Below, piece after piece: positions 36,909-46,567 of a DNA stretch of 64,000 nucleotides. A model generated the notes under the pieces. It was not told the origin of the DNA and ran no database searches. It saw only the letters and a list, made by a program, of their open reading frames with translations. The translations under genes and the position numbers were made by a program. The stretch is taken from assembly GCF_043290135.1 (NCBI RefSeq), contig NC_134705.1, positions 95,249,239 through 95,313,238 on the forward strand. Direction: 5' to 3'. Numbering within the stretch: the first letter of the stretch is position 1; each line of letters begins with the position of its first letter. The stretch comes from Rhipicephalus microplus. Its lineage: Eukaryota > Arthropoda > Arachnida > Ixodida > Ixodidae.

Positions 36909-38106
36909 TGTCACAGGTCCCGTTAATTTGGGAGGCGATCGCCGGGCTAATTCCAGGGGCCGAAGTATCGGCCCCCCGAGCCGTACCACGAAAGCGTGGA
37001 CAATTTAGAAGAGGTCCTATTTGGCGCACCAGCAGACGCTGGCTGCGGTCCAAAGAACAAGTCAGAGCCGAGAGTTGATAAACAAAACAAAATTGTATTC
37101 TCAATAATGGCAGATAAAAACGATACACATATATGCACACTCGACAATCATTGAATATGATATCATACCAATCAAACAACCTACTACACAGTACAATCAG
37201 CCACACTCGAAACAACGGACACAAACAACAATCCGCTCTGAAATGCAGTCACATGCATCGAACAACAAAGGCACTTGAAGACGAAAGAGTTCGAAAACTT
37301 ATTGAGTCCAAAGTCCTTGGAACAAAAGACTGAATGATACTCTCACTCGAAGTGCAGCGTTGTTGTCGTTCTGCTGCCCCCGAAGTTTTTCTTCCAGGAG
37401 ACCTCGCGTCTTCACTTCGCCGCTCTCCAGGCTCCAAACTTCTTCGCCGGAAACACGTCGGCTTCACACACGCAGCTGTTGCCACGCGTCTTCGCTCAAT
37501 AGCGGTAGACACACACTCTTGCCTGTAGCTCGAGTATTCACCCCTAAGGGGGAACTCCTCTTCTTCTCCACTTCCTTCTTTTCCTCCTTTGTCACGGAAG
37601 ACAAAACGCTTCGCCCACAAGGCGGTACACCCTACGCACTCTGGCGCATACTTTATTCTTCTCCTGCTTTGTCACTAAGGACAAAACCTTCACTGACAGA
37701 CGCGGCGGGATACCCTACGCACTCTGGCGTTAACTTCCTTCTTCTGCTGATCTCTCATCTCGGCTGCTCGATTAAATACCTTCCGCGCGAAATTCCAGAA
37801 AGTTCTCGTCATTTCGTCGGCGCGATACGCAGCGAAAGCTGGGGGAAACGGCGAGACGATACGGGGGCCGTCCGGGACGGATGACTCAACCCGGCATCAC
37901 CACGCCCCTTTCCACCGAGAAATTTCCAGGGCTTGCTCGGCCGCCGATGAGAGGAGGTTCGTCGGCGAACCCACGCTTCCGAGGGGAGAGGGACGCGCGC
38001 CCGGGGAGTCTTTGGATGCTTGTTTTCTTTTATTATCGTTGACCTCTCAGCGCTTCGTCGCGAGAATTTGGCGGCGCGCCCGTTTTTGAGCGCTCGTTTT
38101 GTGACA
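36909..38106 (-). repeat. 5' LTR of the gag-pro element
   Basis: 1,198 bp. In element orientation it lies upstream of gag, so it carries the promoter. It contains long frames only because it is GC-rich; none is supported as a gene. It ends at GTGACA (38106), followed by the AGGTG duplication. Confidence 0.9.
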
Positions 38107-38111
38107 AGGTG

Positions 38112-38975
38112 TTTCTTCTTAACCGCCGGTAAAGGTTTTGCTAATCGCGATTTGCACTGCGGGCTTGCATTACCTTTTTTGTTCGGTTGACAAAAAAGCA
38201 AGGACTGCTGTACATTGCTTAGTGTTTCGGTTTTGTTCATAATATTTCATTGCCTGTGTTTCAAGCACTTTATTGCGCTCTTAAAATTTTGCGTTAGTCT
38301 CGCCAGCACCTTTGCCTAATATGTTACCTTGAAACTTAAATGCCTGTAGACACTTACTGTAAAGTGCTTTTGTGAATGGATTTCAAAAGTGTGCACTCTA
38401 CTTCAAGCTACGATATTTGAAACCGCTACCAAATATACTGACTGATCCTATAGTACCAGCCGTGCAGTAAAATTACTTGCGAACTTTACATGGTTCAATC
38501 TACACCCAGTACTAACATTTTCCCAGGCCCAAAGTTATGAAACATTGTCCCGGGCCCTAAGTTAAGTGAAACGAAAGGTTTTGTTTTCTGTTGCAAAGGT
38601 CATCATTCTAATATTCCACAGAATAACACAGTTGTAGCAAAATCACACTCATAAAAAGTACGTGTGCAAGAAGACATTTGTGTGAACGAGTACAATGAGA
38701 ACTGCAGAAACTGCAAATGAGCGGGAACAGTTTTTTTGCATGTTCTAGAAAGTGCGTGCGCGTGCGTGAGCGTGTGTGTAAATACAAAATATATAAAATT
38801 TACCCTATTTATTTCATCACTTTTTTGGGCCATGATCGACCACACGTTCGATAGCGCGCAATCTTTCTTACTTCTTTCGTGAAAGAAATGGCTCACAGAT
38901 AAGTCTTCAAACGCTTTCAAGCATAATATATATCACTTAAACCAGCGCCTTTATTGACTCAAAATGCAGAATAAA
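38112..38975. repeat. Dispersed ~1.5-kb repeat, copy B, right part
   Basis: Continues copy B after the LTR element, colinear with about 25113-26040 of copy A. Shared blocks include TTGCATTACCTTT, CCCAGTACTAACATTTTCCC and GGCTCACA. It includes an alternating GTGCGTGCGCGT tract near 38750-38780. Confidence 0.75.
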
Positions 38976-39116
38976 GCTAAAAGAATGTGCAGCTCACCAC
39001 GAACGCTTGATGTTTTAATGGGAGACGATTGTGTATAAGGATTGAAAGCTCCTGTACGCGCACTCGCTCGGGCAGAACGAGTGTTGTCAGGGTGGCGGTA
39101 AGCAGGCCTGAAAATA

Positions 39117-39788
39117 TTTTTAAAGACGATAGCCTTTCTTGAGGACCTTCAACGGAAAAATTTTTCTCTGTCTGTTTGTACATTTGTCTGTTTGTTCGCT
39201 CTAACGATACCTTAAACGGCACCTAATGGCCAACTTCATCCGCAGCGCCCACCAATATTGCTCAAGGTTAGCGTTCACAGTTGTGCGATTGTCCACAAAG
39301 TGAATATTGCGCATATCTGAGGTGCCATAACAACACATTGATGTTTCGTATGCCTGCCTTTATACTAGAAGAGGCACACACAGGTAACTCTAAGGACTGT
39401 AGCGTTTATTGCGCTGCGCTGACAGTGCAACGCGATGCTCAAAAAGGTGTATCCAACGCTTTGCTACGCCGACACGGTGGTGGCACGTGCCCGCCGCTTT
39501 GCATTATACACCTTATCCCCTCCGAGACTAGCGCGCATCTTTCTCCGCGGTCGCGCGCGCCTTCGTTTACGAAGATGGCTGCCAGATGGCGCTCGTGTCT
39601 AACGTGCCCAGATGCGCTTGTTCACCTCCGCTACACGCTCGAGTCACTCTTACACAGCGCCTTTAGAATACCATTCAACAATTTTCTTGCGCAGAACATC
39701 AAATAAACGTTTTGTTCACTCTCTCCAGACCCAAGACTATCGTCTTTTGACGACATTTACAGTGTAACATGTAGATTCGGGCCAAATG
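39117..39788. mobile_element. Microsatellite-bearing non-autonomous element, family 2, copy 1
   Basis: Colinear with 50250-50930. The left end is TTTTTAAAGACGATAG followed by a degenerate TCTG/TTTG tract. Near the right end is AAGACTATCGTCTTTT (39733-39748), the inverted counterpart, about 40 bp inside the point where similarity stops. There is no coding potential that both copies share. It resembles Helentron-associated (HINE/DINE-type) elements in layout: subterminal inverted repeats, a hairpin and an internal tetranucleotide repeat. Confidence 0.65.
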
Positions 39789-39892
39789 TTTTTAGTTGGC
39801 GTTGGCAGCGGACGCCTGTTTCAGATATTTTTTCTGAAACGTAATTTGGGCGTCACGCAGCTCTCACAACTGTCGACTTAAGTGAGAAGGAT

Positions 39893-39963
39893 GGAATCCA
39901 TTTATCCACGACTGCTGCCCACAGAAGCCTTCTGTGGGCAGCAGTCGTGGATAAATGGATTCC
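39893..39963. repeat. Perfect 35-bp-arm palindrome
   Basis: Arms 39893-39927 and 39929-39963 are exact reverse complements with a single base between them (outer end GGAATCC, centre CAGAAG-C-CTTCTG). The right arm overlaps the first unit of a 79-bp tandem duplication. Confidence 0.95.
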
Positions 39964-40098
39964 AAAGTTCGCTTCTGGACGCACATCTCGGAGGTCGTGT
40001 ATGAACTTTAATCACGTTAGCAGTCGTGGATAAATGGATTCCAAAGTTCGCTCCTGGACGCACATCTCGGAGGTCATGCATGAACTTTAATCACGTTA
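39941..40098. repeat. 79-bp tandem duplication
   Basis: Units 39941-40019 and 40020-40098 differ at only about four positions (for example GCTTCTGG against GCTCCTGG). Together with the palindrome, the same ~24-bp core occurs three times, once inverted. Confidence 0.95.
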
Positions 40099-40265
40099 GC
40101 CCTTGAATTCGGTTTTACGGGGCCGCCCGCCTGAAGCACCTAGAAGGTCGGAACGCATTCCCTGTATCCTCCTTCAAAGATCTCCTCATGTTCATTCTCA
40201 AGTTCAGAATTGTCAGACTAGTTTGAGTCCTGCCACTACACATTCAGACCACTTTCTTTATCCTT

Positions 40266-40507
40266 GCCCCGCCGTGGTGGTCTAGTGGCTAAGGTACTTG
40301 GCTGCTGACCCGCAGGTCGCGGGTTCGAATCCCGGCTGCGGCGGCTGCATTTCCGATGGAGGCGGAAATGTTGTAGGCCCGTGTGCTCAGATTTGGGTGC
40401 ACGTTAAAGAACCCCAGGTGGTCGAAATTTCCGCAGCCCTCCACTACGGCATCTCTCATTATCATATGGTGCTTTTGGGACGTTAAACCTCACATATCAA
40501 TTAATCA
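40266..40507 (+). mobile_element. Full-length Ruka SINE with perfect TSD
   Basis: The best-preserved copy in the window: A box TGGTCTAGTGG, B box GGTTCGAATCC (exact consensus), body and terminal ACGTTAAACCTCACATATCAA. It is flanked by an exact 15-bp duplication ACTTTCTTTATCCTT (40251-40265 and 40508-40522). With both Pol III boxes intact, it may still be transcribable. Confidence 0.97.
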
Positions 40508-40825
40508 ACTTTCTTTATCCTTACGCCGAGACTGTGCTGGCGCGTTCGGGGCATCAACGTGGGCAAGAGCGCCATGACATCACGATTGCTATACTTTTGC
40601 GTACCTGAACGTGCTCCGGTGATGTGGACACCACTAGAATCATTCCCTAGTAATGCGGAAAGTATGTTTTTAGTTCACGCGGTCGGTTGCTCAACGGCAA
40701 CAATGTTATCTTTTTCTTCCTAAATAATGAAGTGCTGAATACACACCTTTTTTTAATGCCAGTTCAAGATAAAAAATGAAGATGTCTTATCATGCGTGGT
40801 GCGCAGTCATGCTAGGATTACAAAT

Positions 40826-40958
40826 TGTCAAGACGAAGAAAGACGCTGGGGCTCGGGCGCGTGGGCAGCTAAGGAAAGGTAGAGGAAGAAGAAGACGGAA
40901 TAAGAACAGCTGGCCCAGGATTGGGTGTTGTCTCTTGTTCTCTGTCTCGCTCATCACA
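40826..40958 (+). repeat. 5' LTR (133 bp) of the short-LTR element
   Basis: Near-identical to 48383-48515. Purine-rich centre (GGTAGAGGAAGAAGAAGACG) and pyrimidine-rich end. No TATA box is evident. Confidence 0.8.
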
Positions 40959-41031
40959 ATGGCGCAGTTGACGAAGAAGAAGTCTTACGTCCCGGCTTCG
41001 TCATCCAGGACAGCCACGATAAGCGCCGCTT

Positions 41032-41738
41032 GAGGACGGCGTCAAGGCGTCCTCGGCAGCTGTTCACCTTCCGCAACTGCCACCACCGTTCGGGGATGGC
41101 GTCAAGGCCTCCTCGGCGGCTGCAGTACGCGTTACCGGTACCATTTCACAAGGGACGCCGTCCACGTGTTTTTGGCTATGGATTCTGTCGTCAGCGCAAG
41201 CCGACAAGTCAACCCTCTGCGGGAAGCCACCGGTACGTGTCTTCGTGGTTCGTCGGCAGTGCGGGCTTCTCCCTCCAGGAACGCCGTTCACGCTTCTTTG
41301 GCGATGGAGTCAACGACCCGGCCGCCGCTTCAGCTGCCCATTGGGCCATCAGTGGACGGCGTCCATGCCTCCTGTGTGGTACCAGGGCATCACCCAATGG
41401 ACACTATGCTGCCACTTCGCGGCCGTAATACGCACGGGCTCCTGTCCTTTGGGAAGGCTGTTCAAGCTTCCTACAGCCTGCATTTCTTGTCCGGTTTTCT
41501 TCCCACACATAAGCCGCCAAGAAACGCTGTTCATGCTTCCTTGGACGTGCGTGTCACCACCGTGAGTACTACTAGAACCACGTACTTCACGGACGCAAAC
41601 CAAAGCGGTTCAGAAGCCTCGTGCGACAGTGTCGTGGGGCTGCGGCCTACCATCGCACTGCTCCGCACCGAGAATAACAAACTGACAGTGTTGATCGCTG
41701 AGCGAGCTCCTACAATGTTGTCAGCATTGCGTGTGTGA
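41032..41738 (+). pseudogene. Leader frame with repeated xGVxAS motif
   Basis: No recognised family. The motif (D/N/K)(G/A)V(H/K/Q)AS recurs at 41035, 41095, 41154 (degenerate), 41280, 41355, 41454 and 41523. The first two are in one frame and the rest in another, with the shift between 41095 and 41154 (a spacing of 59). Spacings otherwise are multiples of three, which suggests that a coding repeat was once maintained. The frame ends at a TGA (41736-41738) that lies exactly at the insertion site of the inner LTR element; RTENNKLTVLIAERA near the end looks coiled-coil-like. It could be a matrix-like gag N-terminal region, or non-functional. Confidence 0.45.
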
Positions 41739-42490
41739 CGTTATGTTTGGGTTCAGGATTCGATCTAGAAAGAATGATGCAGCACGCAAGTGTACAAACA
41801 CACGTAGGACATCTTTACACACACGACAGGACTCAACGAATAGTAAAAGCTACATTTGACATAATGGGTGCTACGCGAAATAGTCGAGCAGTAGCGTACA
41901 GTCTTTTCTCGGAGCCGATGAGGTCGCCGAGTCGAGGACGTCGTGCGTAGACCGTCTGTCCGATGCCGTAGCTCGGTTCTTGGTCTGGCCACGTGAAGTC
42001 CCGGAGGTCCCCTCCGCGGCAGTTGATGCCGGGACGCTGCGCCCAAGGGACCCGCTCCCCGGTGGACGCCCTCAGCCTGTGCGTGCTCGTGGGCCGAACC
42101 ATGAGTGTGCCCATCTGCACACAACGTCAAGGCCTTGGCTTGGCCTTGTACACGTTCCTTGGCCCGATCTCCTCGTAGCGGAACAGGCGGGAGCGCTCTA
42201 AGTCCAGGCAGCAGGAGGTAGGGCTCCGGCTTCTCCCACGGACCGGACGCCCAGCGAAGGATAGCCCAGCCTTGGAAATCCGACCCCCGCGCACTGCCCG
42301 CGCACTGCTCACCCTGTCTCGAGGCACGCCGCGAACACCATCGCCGTCCGTTTCGCCACCGCACTGCGAATACGCGATTCGCCCCCGCACGGCGCACACA
42401 TTCAAAAGGGTCGACACACAAGTCGCCACTGCACGGCGCACTGTTTTTATTTTTTGTATATTTTAACCCCGCGTGCCTTATATTATGACG
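41739..42490 (-). repeat. 3' LTR of the Gmr1-like element
   Basis: 752 bp, the same length as its partner. Begins CGTTATGTTTGGG (partner TGTTATGTTTGGG) and ends TATTATGACG (partner TATTATGACA). About a dozen substitutions are visible in the first 150 bases, so the insertion is not very recent. Confidence 0.92.
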
Positions 42491-42604
42491 ATACCCCCTT
42501 TTTCAAGAAAGTTGTTTACAACTATTCTAAGAGAGACGCGCGGGAAGAAAGAGTTAATGCACAGCACGCTGTCCAGTTTGTGCGGTTCACTTTGTTGCTA
42601 CATG

Positions 42605-42715
42605 TTAAGCACGACTCATGTAGTCCGCTCCTACGTTGTCACAGCCTTTTATGTATTGAACATAAAAGGAATATTCTTGCAAAAGGAGACTCCATCTTAG
42701 CACCCTATTGTTCAG
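42605..42715 (-). pseudogene. RNase H C-terminal end, downstream of integrase
   Basis: A frame of 36 codons with LRWSLLLQEYSF, VQYIKG and DNVGADYMSR, ending in TAA (42605-42607). This is the conserved closing segment of gypsy RNase H/tether domains. It is in the same frame as the integrase above it and lies between integrase and the 3' LTR. It is therefore evidence for a PR-INT-RT-RH order, with the RT and most of the RNase H deleted. Confidence 0.8.
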
Positions 42716-42760
42716 GTGTTTTCGTTAACCTCTGTGACAACTGACACCTGTTGGTTCTCG

Positions 42761-44095
42761 CTAGGCTCCCGTTCTTCGTACCTCTTGAGTATATTTATAT
42801 GGATTATCTTGTTTTTTCCCGAAGACATCAATGACGTAATACACGTCATTTCTTCGCTCAATTACTGGGAATGGTCCTTTCCACTGCATTTGAAGTTTAT
42901 TGGAGTCAGTAGGGAACCATATGAGAACTTTGTCGCCTGAACACAATTTCCTAGGACGACTCTTCTTGTCGTAGTATGTTCTTTGCTTGGCGCGAGCTTT
43001 CTCCAATTGTTCGTGCGCAATCTTGCACCTCTCCTCCAGCCGATTCCGCAAGTCAAAGACATACGTATATGTTGTCCGTGTTTCTCCGTCGAGTTTCTCA
43101 TTCGTCCACAGCTCTCCTAATACTGTCAGCGGTCCTCGGACATGACGACCATAGATAAGCTGAAAGGGAGAGAATCCGAGGCTTGCCTGTGGTACTTCTC
43201 GGTACGCAAAAAGCAGTGGGGCGAGGTACCTGTCCCATGTTCGTGGTCTCTCTTGGCACATTCTGCTTAACATCATCTTCAGGGTGCCATTGAAATTCTC
43301 GACTAGGCCATTCGCCATGGCATGGTATGGCGTCGTCTTGAGGAGCTTCACGGAGAGGAGCCGACTAACCTCTTTCATTAAGTTAGAGGTAAAGCTTGCT
43401 CCCTGGTCGGTCACTATTTCTTTGGGCAAACCAATGAGAGAAAACATTTCCATAAGCGCTTCAGCAACAAGAACGGCATCAATTGCAGGAAGTGCTACAG
43501 CATCCTGATACCTAGTTGCGAAATCAACTAAGGTCAGAACGTATCAGTTTCCTCGGTCTGACATTGGTAAAAAGGGGCCGATCAGATCCACTGTGACTCT
43601 TTCGAAAGGTGTGCGGATCAGAGGCATGTTGCCCAATGGAGCGACTCCTATTTTTCCTTTAGGTGTTGCTCGTTGCCATATGTCACATGACTTCACGAAG
43701 CGTTTTACGTCTCCGTGTAAATCAGGCTAGTAGAATTCTCGCAAAATACGATCGGTTGCTCTTTTGATTCCCTGATGCCCAGCCATGATGTTTTCATGGG
43801 CAACTTCTACAATATTTCGTCGAAACGCCTTTGGAAATACCACCTGCTTAAATGTTCTACCTGTCGCAAGGCGATAATGACGGTAGAGTAATCCATTTTT
43901 TTCAACGAAATCATAGCTGTGGCCTTTTCCAGATTTAAATTTTTTGTTCACTTTATTAAAAAGTGATTTTAACTTCAGGTCATTCTGCTGTCCTTTGATG
44001 AGTTGCGCTTTTGTAATGTCATTCGACACAACTTCCGGGACGTACAAGGGACGCATCATGTTTTGTTTTTGTTGCGGAGCTTTGGATTTAGCCAC
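42761..44095 (-). pseudogene. Integrase of the Gmr1-like element
   Basis: Continues the gag-pro frame. The N-terminal zinc module has AHENIMAGHQG (both His present), but the Cys pair reads CDIW instead of CxxC. The catalytic core keeps all three acidic residues: VTVDLIGPF (about 43600), IVTDQGASF (about 43415) and LVENFNGTLK (about 43300). The C-terminal part contains WKGPFPVIER and DVYYVIDVF. Nonsense codons interrupt the frame at 43727-43729 (TAG, where Trp is expected), 43544-43546 (TGA), and 42761-42763 (TAG); there is no frameshift. The enzyme would insert the cDNA into the genome. Confidence 0.88.
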
Positions 44096-44191
44096 GCTTG
44101 AAGCCTATGGAGGGTTCCTGGTCACGTTCGTTTCTTTCCACTCTTTCTCAGCTGCATCTGCTCGCTCCCAGTCCGAATCAGGATCATATGA

Positions 44192-45601
44192 TCATCTGAC
44201 GCCTGGAAGGTTTCCTAAAACCACATCGTACAGTGGGTGGTTCATACAAGCCACTTTTATACTGCCTGAAAGGTAACACGTTTTCACTTGTACGATGGCT
44301 TCGGGGAGGCGACTACTCGAGCCATCAAGCAAAACGACATTGCTTGTTTTGCCCGTCAAGCATTCTTCAGGAATCAACTCTCGCCTGACAATTGCTGTAT
44401 GGCAGCCTGTGTCCCGAAGCACGCGAACCTTTCGTCCTATCAATCGCCCTTCAACTACTGGCATCCCGTCGCTTAGGAAATGTACAGCGGGTTTCCTGCT
44501 CTCGTCGTCATTACTTGAGCGGCTAGCTTGCTTTCGTGGGCACTTTGATGTTTTGCCCTGACGAGGTCCAGACGGTTTTGCTTCTGTGAATGCACAGGAC
44601 GAAGTCAGTTTGTTATCTGCGCGGTGACCTCTGCAATTTTCAGCTGTGTGTCCCGGTTTGCCGCACAAGTTGCACTTTACCATTTGTTTAGGTTGGCTGC
44701 GACAGTTGGGAGCTGAATGGCCGAATCGATTGCAGAGCATGCACTTCACTTGCGGTTTCCGGGGTGCTTCATTAAGTTTCTCACTGAAACCCTGCCCGGT
44801 ATCGGGATATTTTTCAATGTTTGGTAAATTCTGTGCTTCGAGGAAGCGATCAGTTAGCTTAGCAAGCTCGTCAAGCGACTTGCCCTCTCGCTCCTTTAAG
44901 AAAATAACTAGTTTCGGTTGGCAACAGCGTAGGAATTGCTCGGAGAATATATGATCACGTAGCCCTTCGTACGTTTTCGACACGTTGGCCATGTCGATCC
45001 AGTGATCAAAATAGCTCGCGATTCTCACGGCTAACTGCGTTCCAGTTTCGCCGTCCGCAGCTTCTGCCTTTCGAAACTTGTCTTGGTAACTCTGCGCCGT
45101 AAATAGGAACCTCTGCAGCAAGGCTTTCTTCACCTTCTGGTAGTCCAATGAATCGGCGGCAGTCATCCTACTGATCACAGTTAAGGCGTCACCCGTGAGG
45201 CACATGCTCACAGCCAGGGCCCATTTATCTTGCGGCCAATCCTGACTGGTTGCTACTCTCTCAAATCTCTGCAAGTACGCTTGCAAGTCATCGCGTTTTT
45301 TGTCAAAGAGAGGAAGTAGCTTCTGTGGGTTAAGTGGTGATGAAGTGCTGGGTAGAGTCAGAACGTCATTAGCTGCGGCCGGTACATTCCGAGCTCCTTC
45401 CTGAAGCTGTAGCTTTAGTTGGAGGATCTCACGCTGCCTCTCATCAGCTATGCACGCTATCTCCAAAGCCTCTTTCAGTGCCTCTCGTTCCGCAGCTCTA
45501 TCATCCCTTTGTTTTGCCTGCTGAGCCTCGATCCACCTGCTCAGTTCTGCGCCTGTCAGCCCGAGTTGAATCCCTACAGCGGTAAACTTTTCTAAGTCCG
45601 T
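44192..45601 (-). pseudogene. SCAN-like gag fused to retropepsin (Gmr1-like element)
   Basis: A stop-free frame of about 469 codons. It aligns from its first residues with the gag at 36706, where the ATG of MDFEKLVALG corresponds to ACG here (45599-45601, TDLEKFTAVG). The start codon is therefore lost, the main defect of this part. Order: coiled coil; SCAN-like capsid region (FERVATSQDWPQDKW, RFLFTAQSYQDKFR, EQFLRCCQPKLVIFLKE); two intact zinc knuckles (CMLCNRFGHSAPNC, CNLCGKPGHTAENC; about 44735-44635); protease with VLRDTGCHTAIV (about 44430). It ends at TGA 44192-44194, and the same frame continues through a TAG at 44105-44107 into integrase. Gag and pol thus appear to have been one uninterrupted polyprotein. 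Confidence 0.88.
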
Positions 45602-45689
45602 TTTGGAGTCGAAAGTGTGCTGTTACACGAGCGAAACTGCTTTCTTTCACTGTTACTGGGCGAATCCTGGCAGGCCCGCCAGTTTCTGA

Positions 45690-46441
45690 TGTTATGTTTG
45701 GGTTCAGAATTCGCTCCAGAAAGCATGATGCAGCACGCAAGTGGACAAACACACGTAGGACATCTTTACGCACACGACAGGACTCAATGAATAGTAAAAG
45801 CTACATTTGACATAAGGAGTGCTACGCGAAATAGTCAAGCAGTAGCGTACAGTCTTTTGTCGGAGCCGATGAGGTCGCCGAGTCGAGGACGTCGTGCGTA
45901 GACCGTCTGTCCGATGCCGTAGCTTGGTTCTTGGTCTGGCCGCGTGAAATTCCGGAGGTCCCCTCCACGACAGTTGATGCCGGGACGCTGCGCCCAGGGG
46001 ACCCGCTCCACGGTGGACGCCCTCGGCCTGTGCGTGCTCGTGGGCCAAACCCTGAGTGTGCCCGTCTGCACACAGCGTCAAGGCCTTCGCTCGGCCTCGT
46101 GCCCGTTCCCTGGCCCGATCTCCTCGTAGCGGAACAGGTGGTAGCGCTCTAAATCGAGGCAGCAGGAGGTAGGGCTCTGGGTTCTCCCATGGACCGGACG
46201 CCCAGCGAAGGATAGCCCAGCCTTGGAAATCCGACCCTCGCGCACTGCCCACGCACTGCTCACCCTGTCTCGAGTCACGCCGCGCACACCATCGCCGTCC
46301 TCTTCGCCACCGCACGGCACATACGTGATTCGTCCCCGCACGGCGCACACATTCAGAAGGGTCGACACACAAGTCGCCACCGCACGGCGCACTGTTTTTG
46401 TTTTTTGTATATTTTAACCCCGCGCGCCATATATTATGACA
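45690..46441 (-). repeat. 5' LTR of the Gmr1-like element
   Basis: 752 bp, upstream of gag in element orientation. Both LTRs hold a sense-strand open frame of more than 200 codons (about 41765-42421 and 45704-46440). They are GC-rich, so this may be chance. Confidence 0.92.
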
Positions 46442-46567
46442 GTGTGACATTGACGCGTTGTTGGACGTAGCTGCATATACGACCTTGAGGCAAGCACACC
46501 AGAGCAACGCAGGTAGGTTCGGTCTTCTCTGATCGAGCTCTCATACCAGCTCGACTGCTTCACGTCG

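Larger units (their letters stand above)
32757..38106 (-). mobile_element. Non-autonomous Ty3/gypsy-type LTR element (gag-protease only)
   Basis: 5,350 bp bounded by direct LTRs of about 1.2 kb (32757-33967 and 36909-38106) and a 5-bp target duplication AGGTG. The coding strand is minus. Next to the right LTR is a TGG-initiated candidate primer-binding site (minus-strand TGGCGTCCGCAACGAGC, seven bases in). Next to the left LTR is a purine tract (minus-strand AAAATGGGGGGCAG). Only gag and protease are present; no RT, RNase H or integrase motif was found. A 250-bp tandem duplication occupies much of the 3' interior. Mobilisation would have needed enzymes from a relative such as the element at 41739-46441. 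Confidence 0.9.
41739..46441 (-). mobile_element. Gmr1-like Ty3/gypsy LTR element (gag-PR-INT-[RT lost]-RNase H end)
   Basis: 4,703 bp with two LTRs of exactly 752 bp (41739-42490 and 45690-46441) and a 6-bp flanking repeat GTGTGA (41733-41738 and 46442-46447). In element orientation one frame runs gag, protease, integrase, then an RNase H C-terminal end, so integrase precedes RNase H. That order defines the Gmr1 group among Ty3/gypsy elements; ordinary gypsy elements have integrase last. A candidate primer-binding site (minus-strand TGGCGGGCCTGCCAGG) lies eight bases inside the right LTR and a purine tract (AAAAAGGGGGTAT) adjoins the left. RT has been deleted between about 42713 and 42761. 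Confidence 0.88.

Noticed and set aside
37249..38240. Several 100-170-codon frames in the LTR and flank
   Set aside because: Inside the GC-rich 5' LTR, on both strands, not conserved in frame between LTRs.
40776..41033. 85-codon plus-strand frame
   Set aside because: Runs across the LTR boundary and candidate primer site; not a plausible gene.
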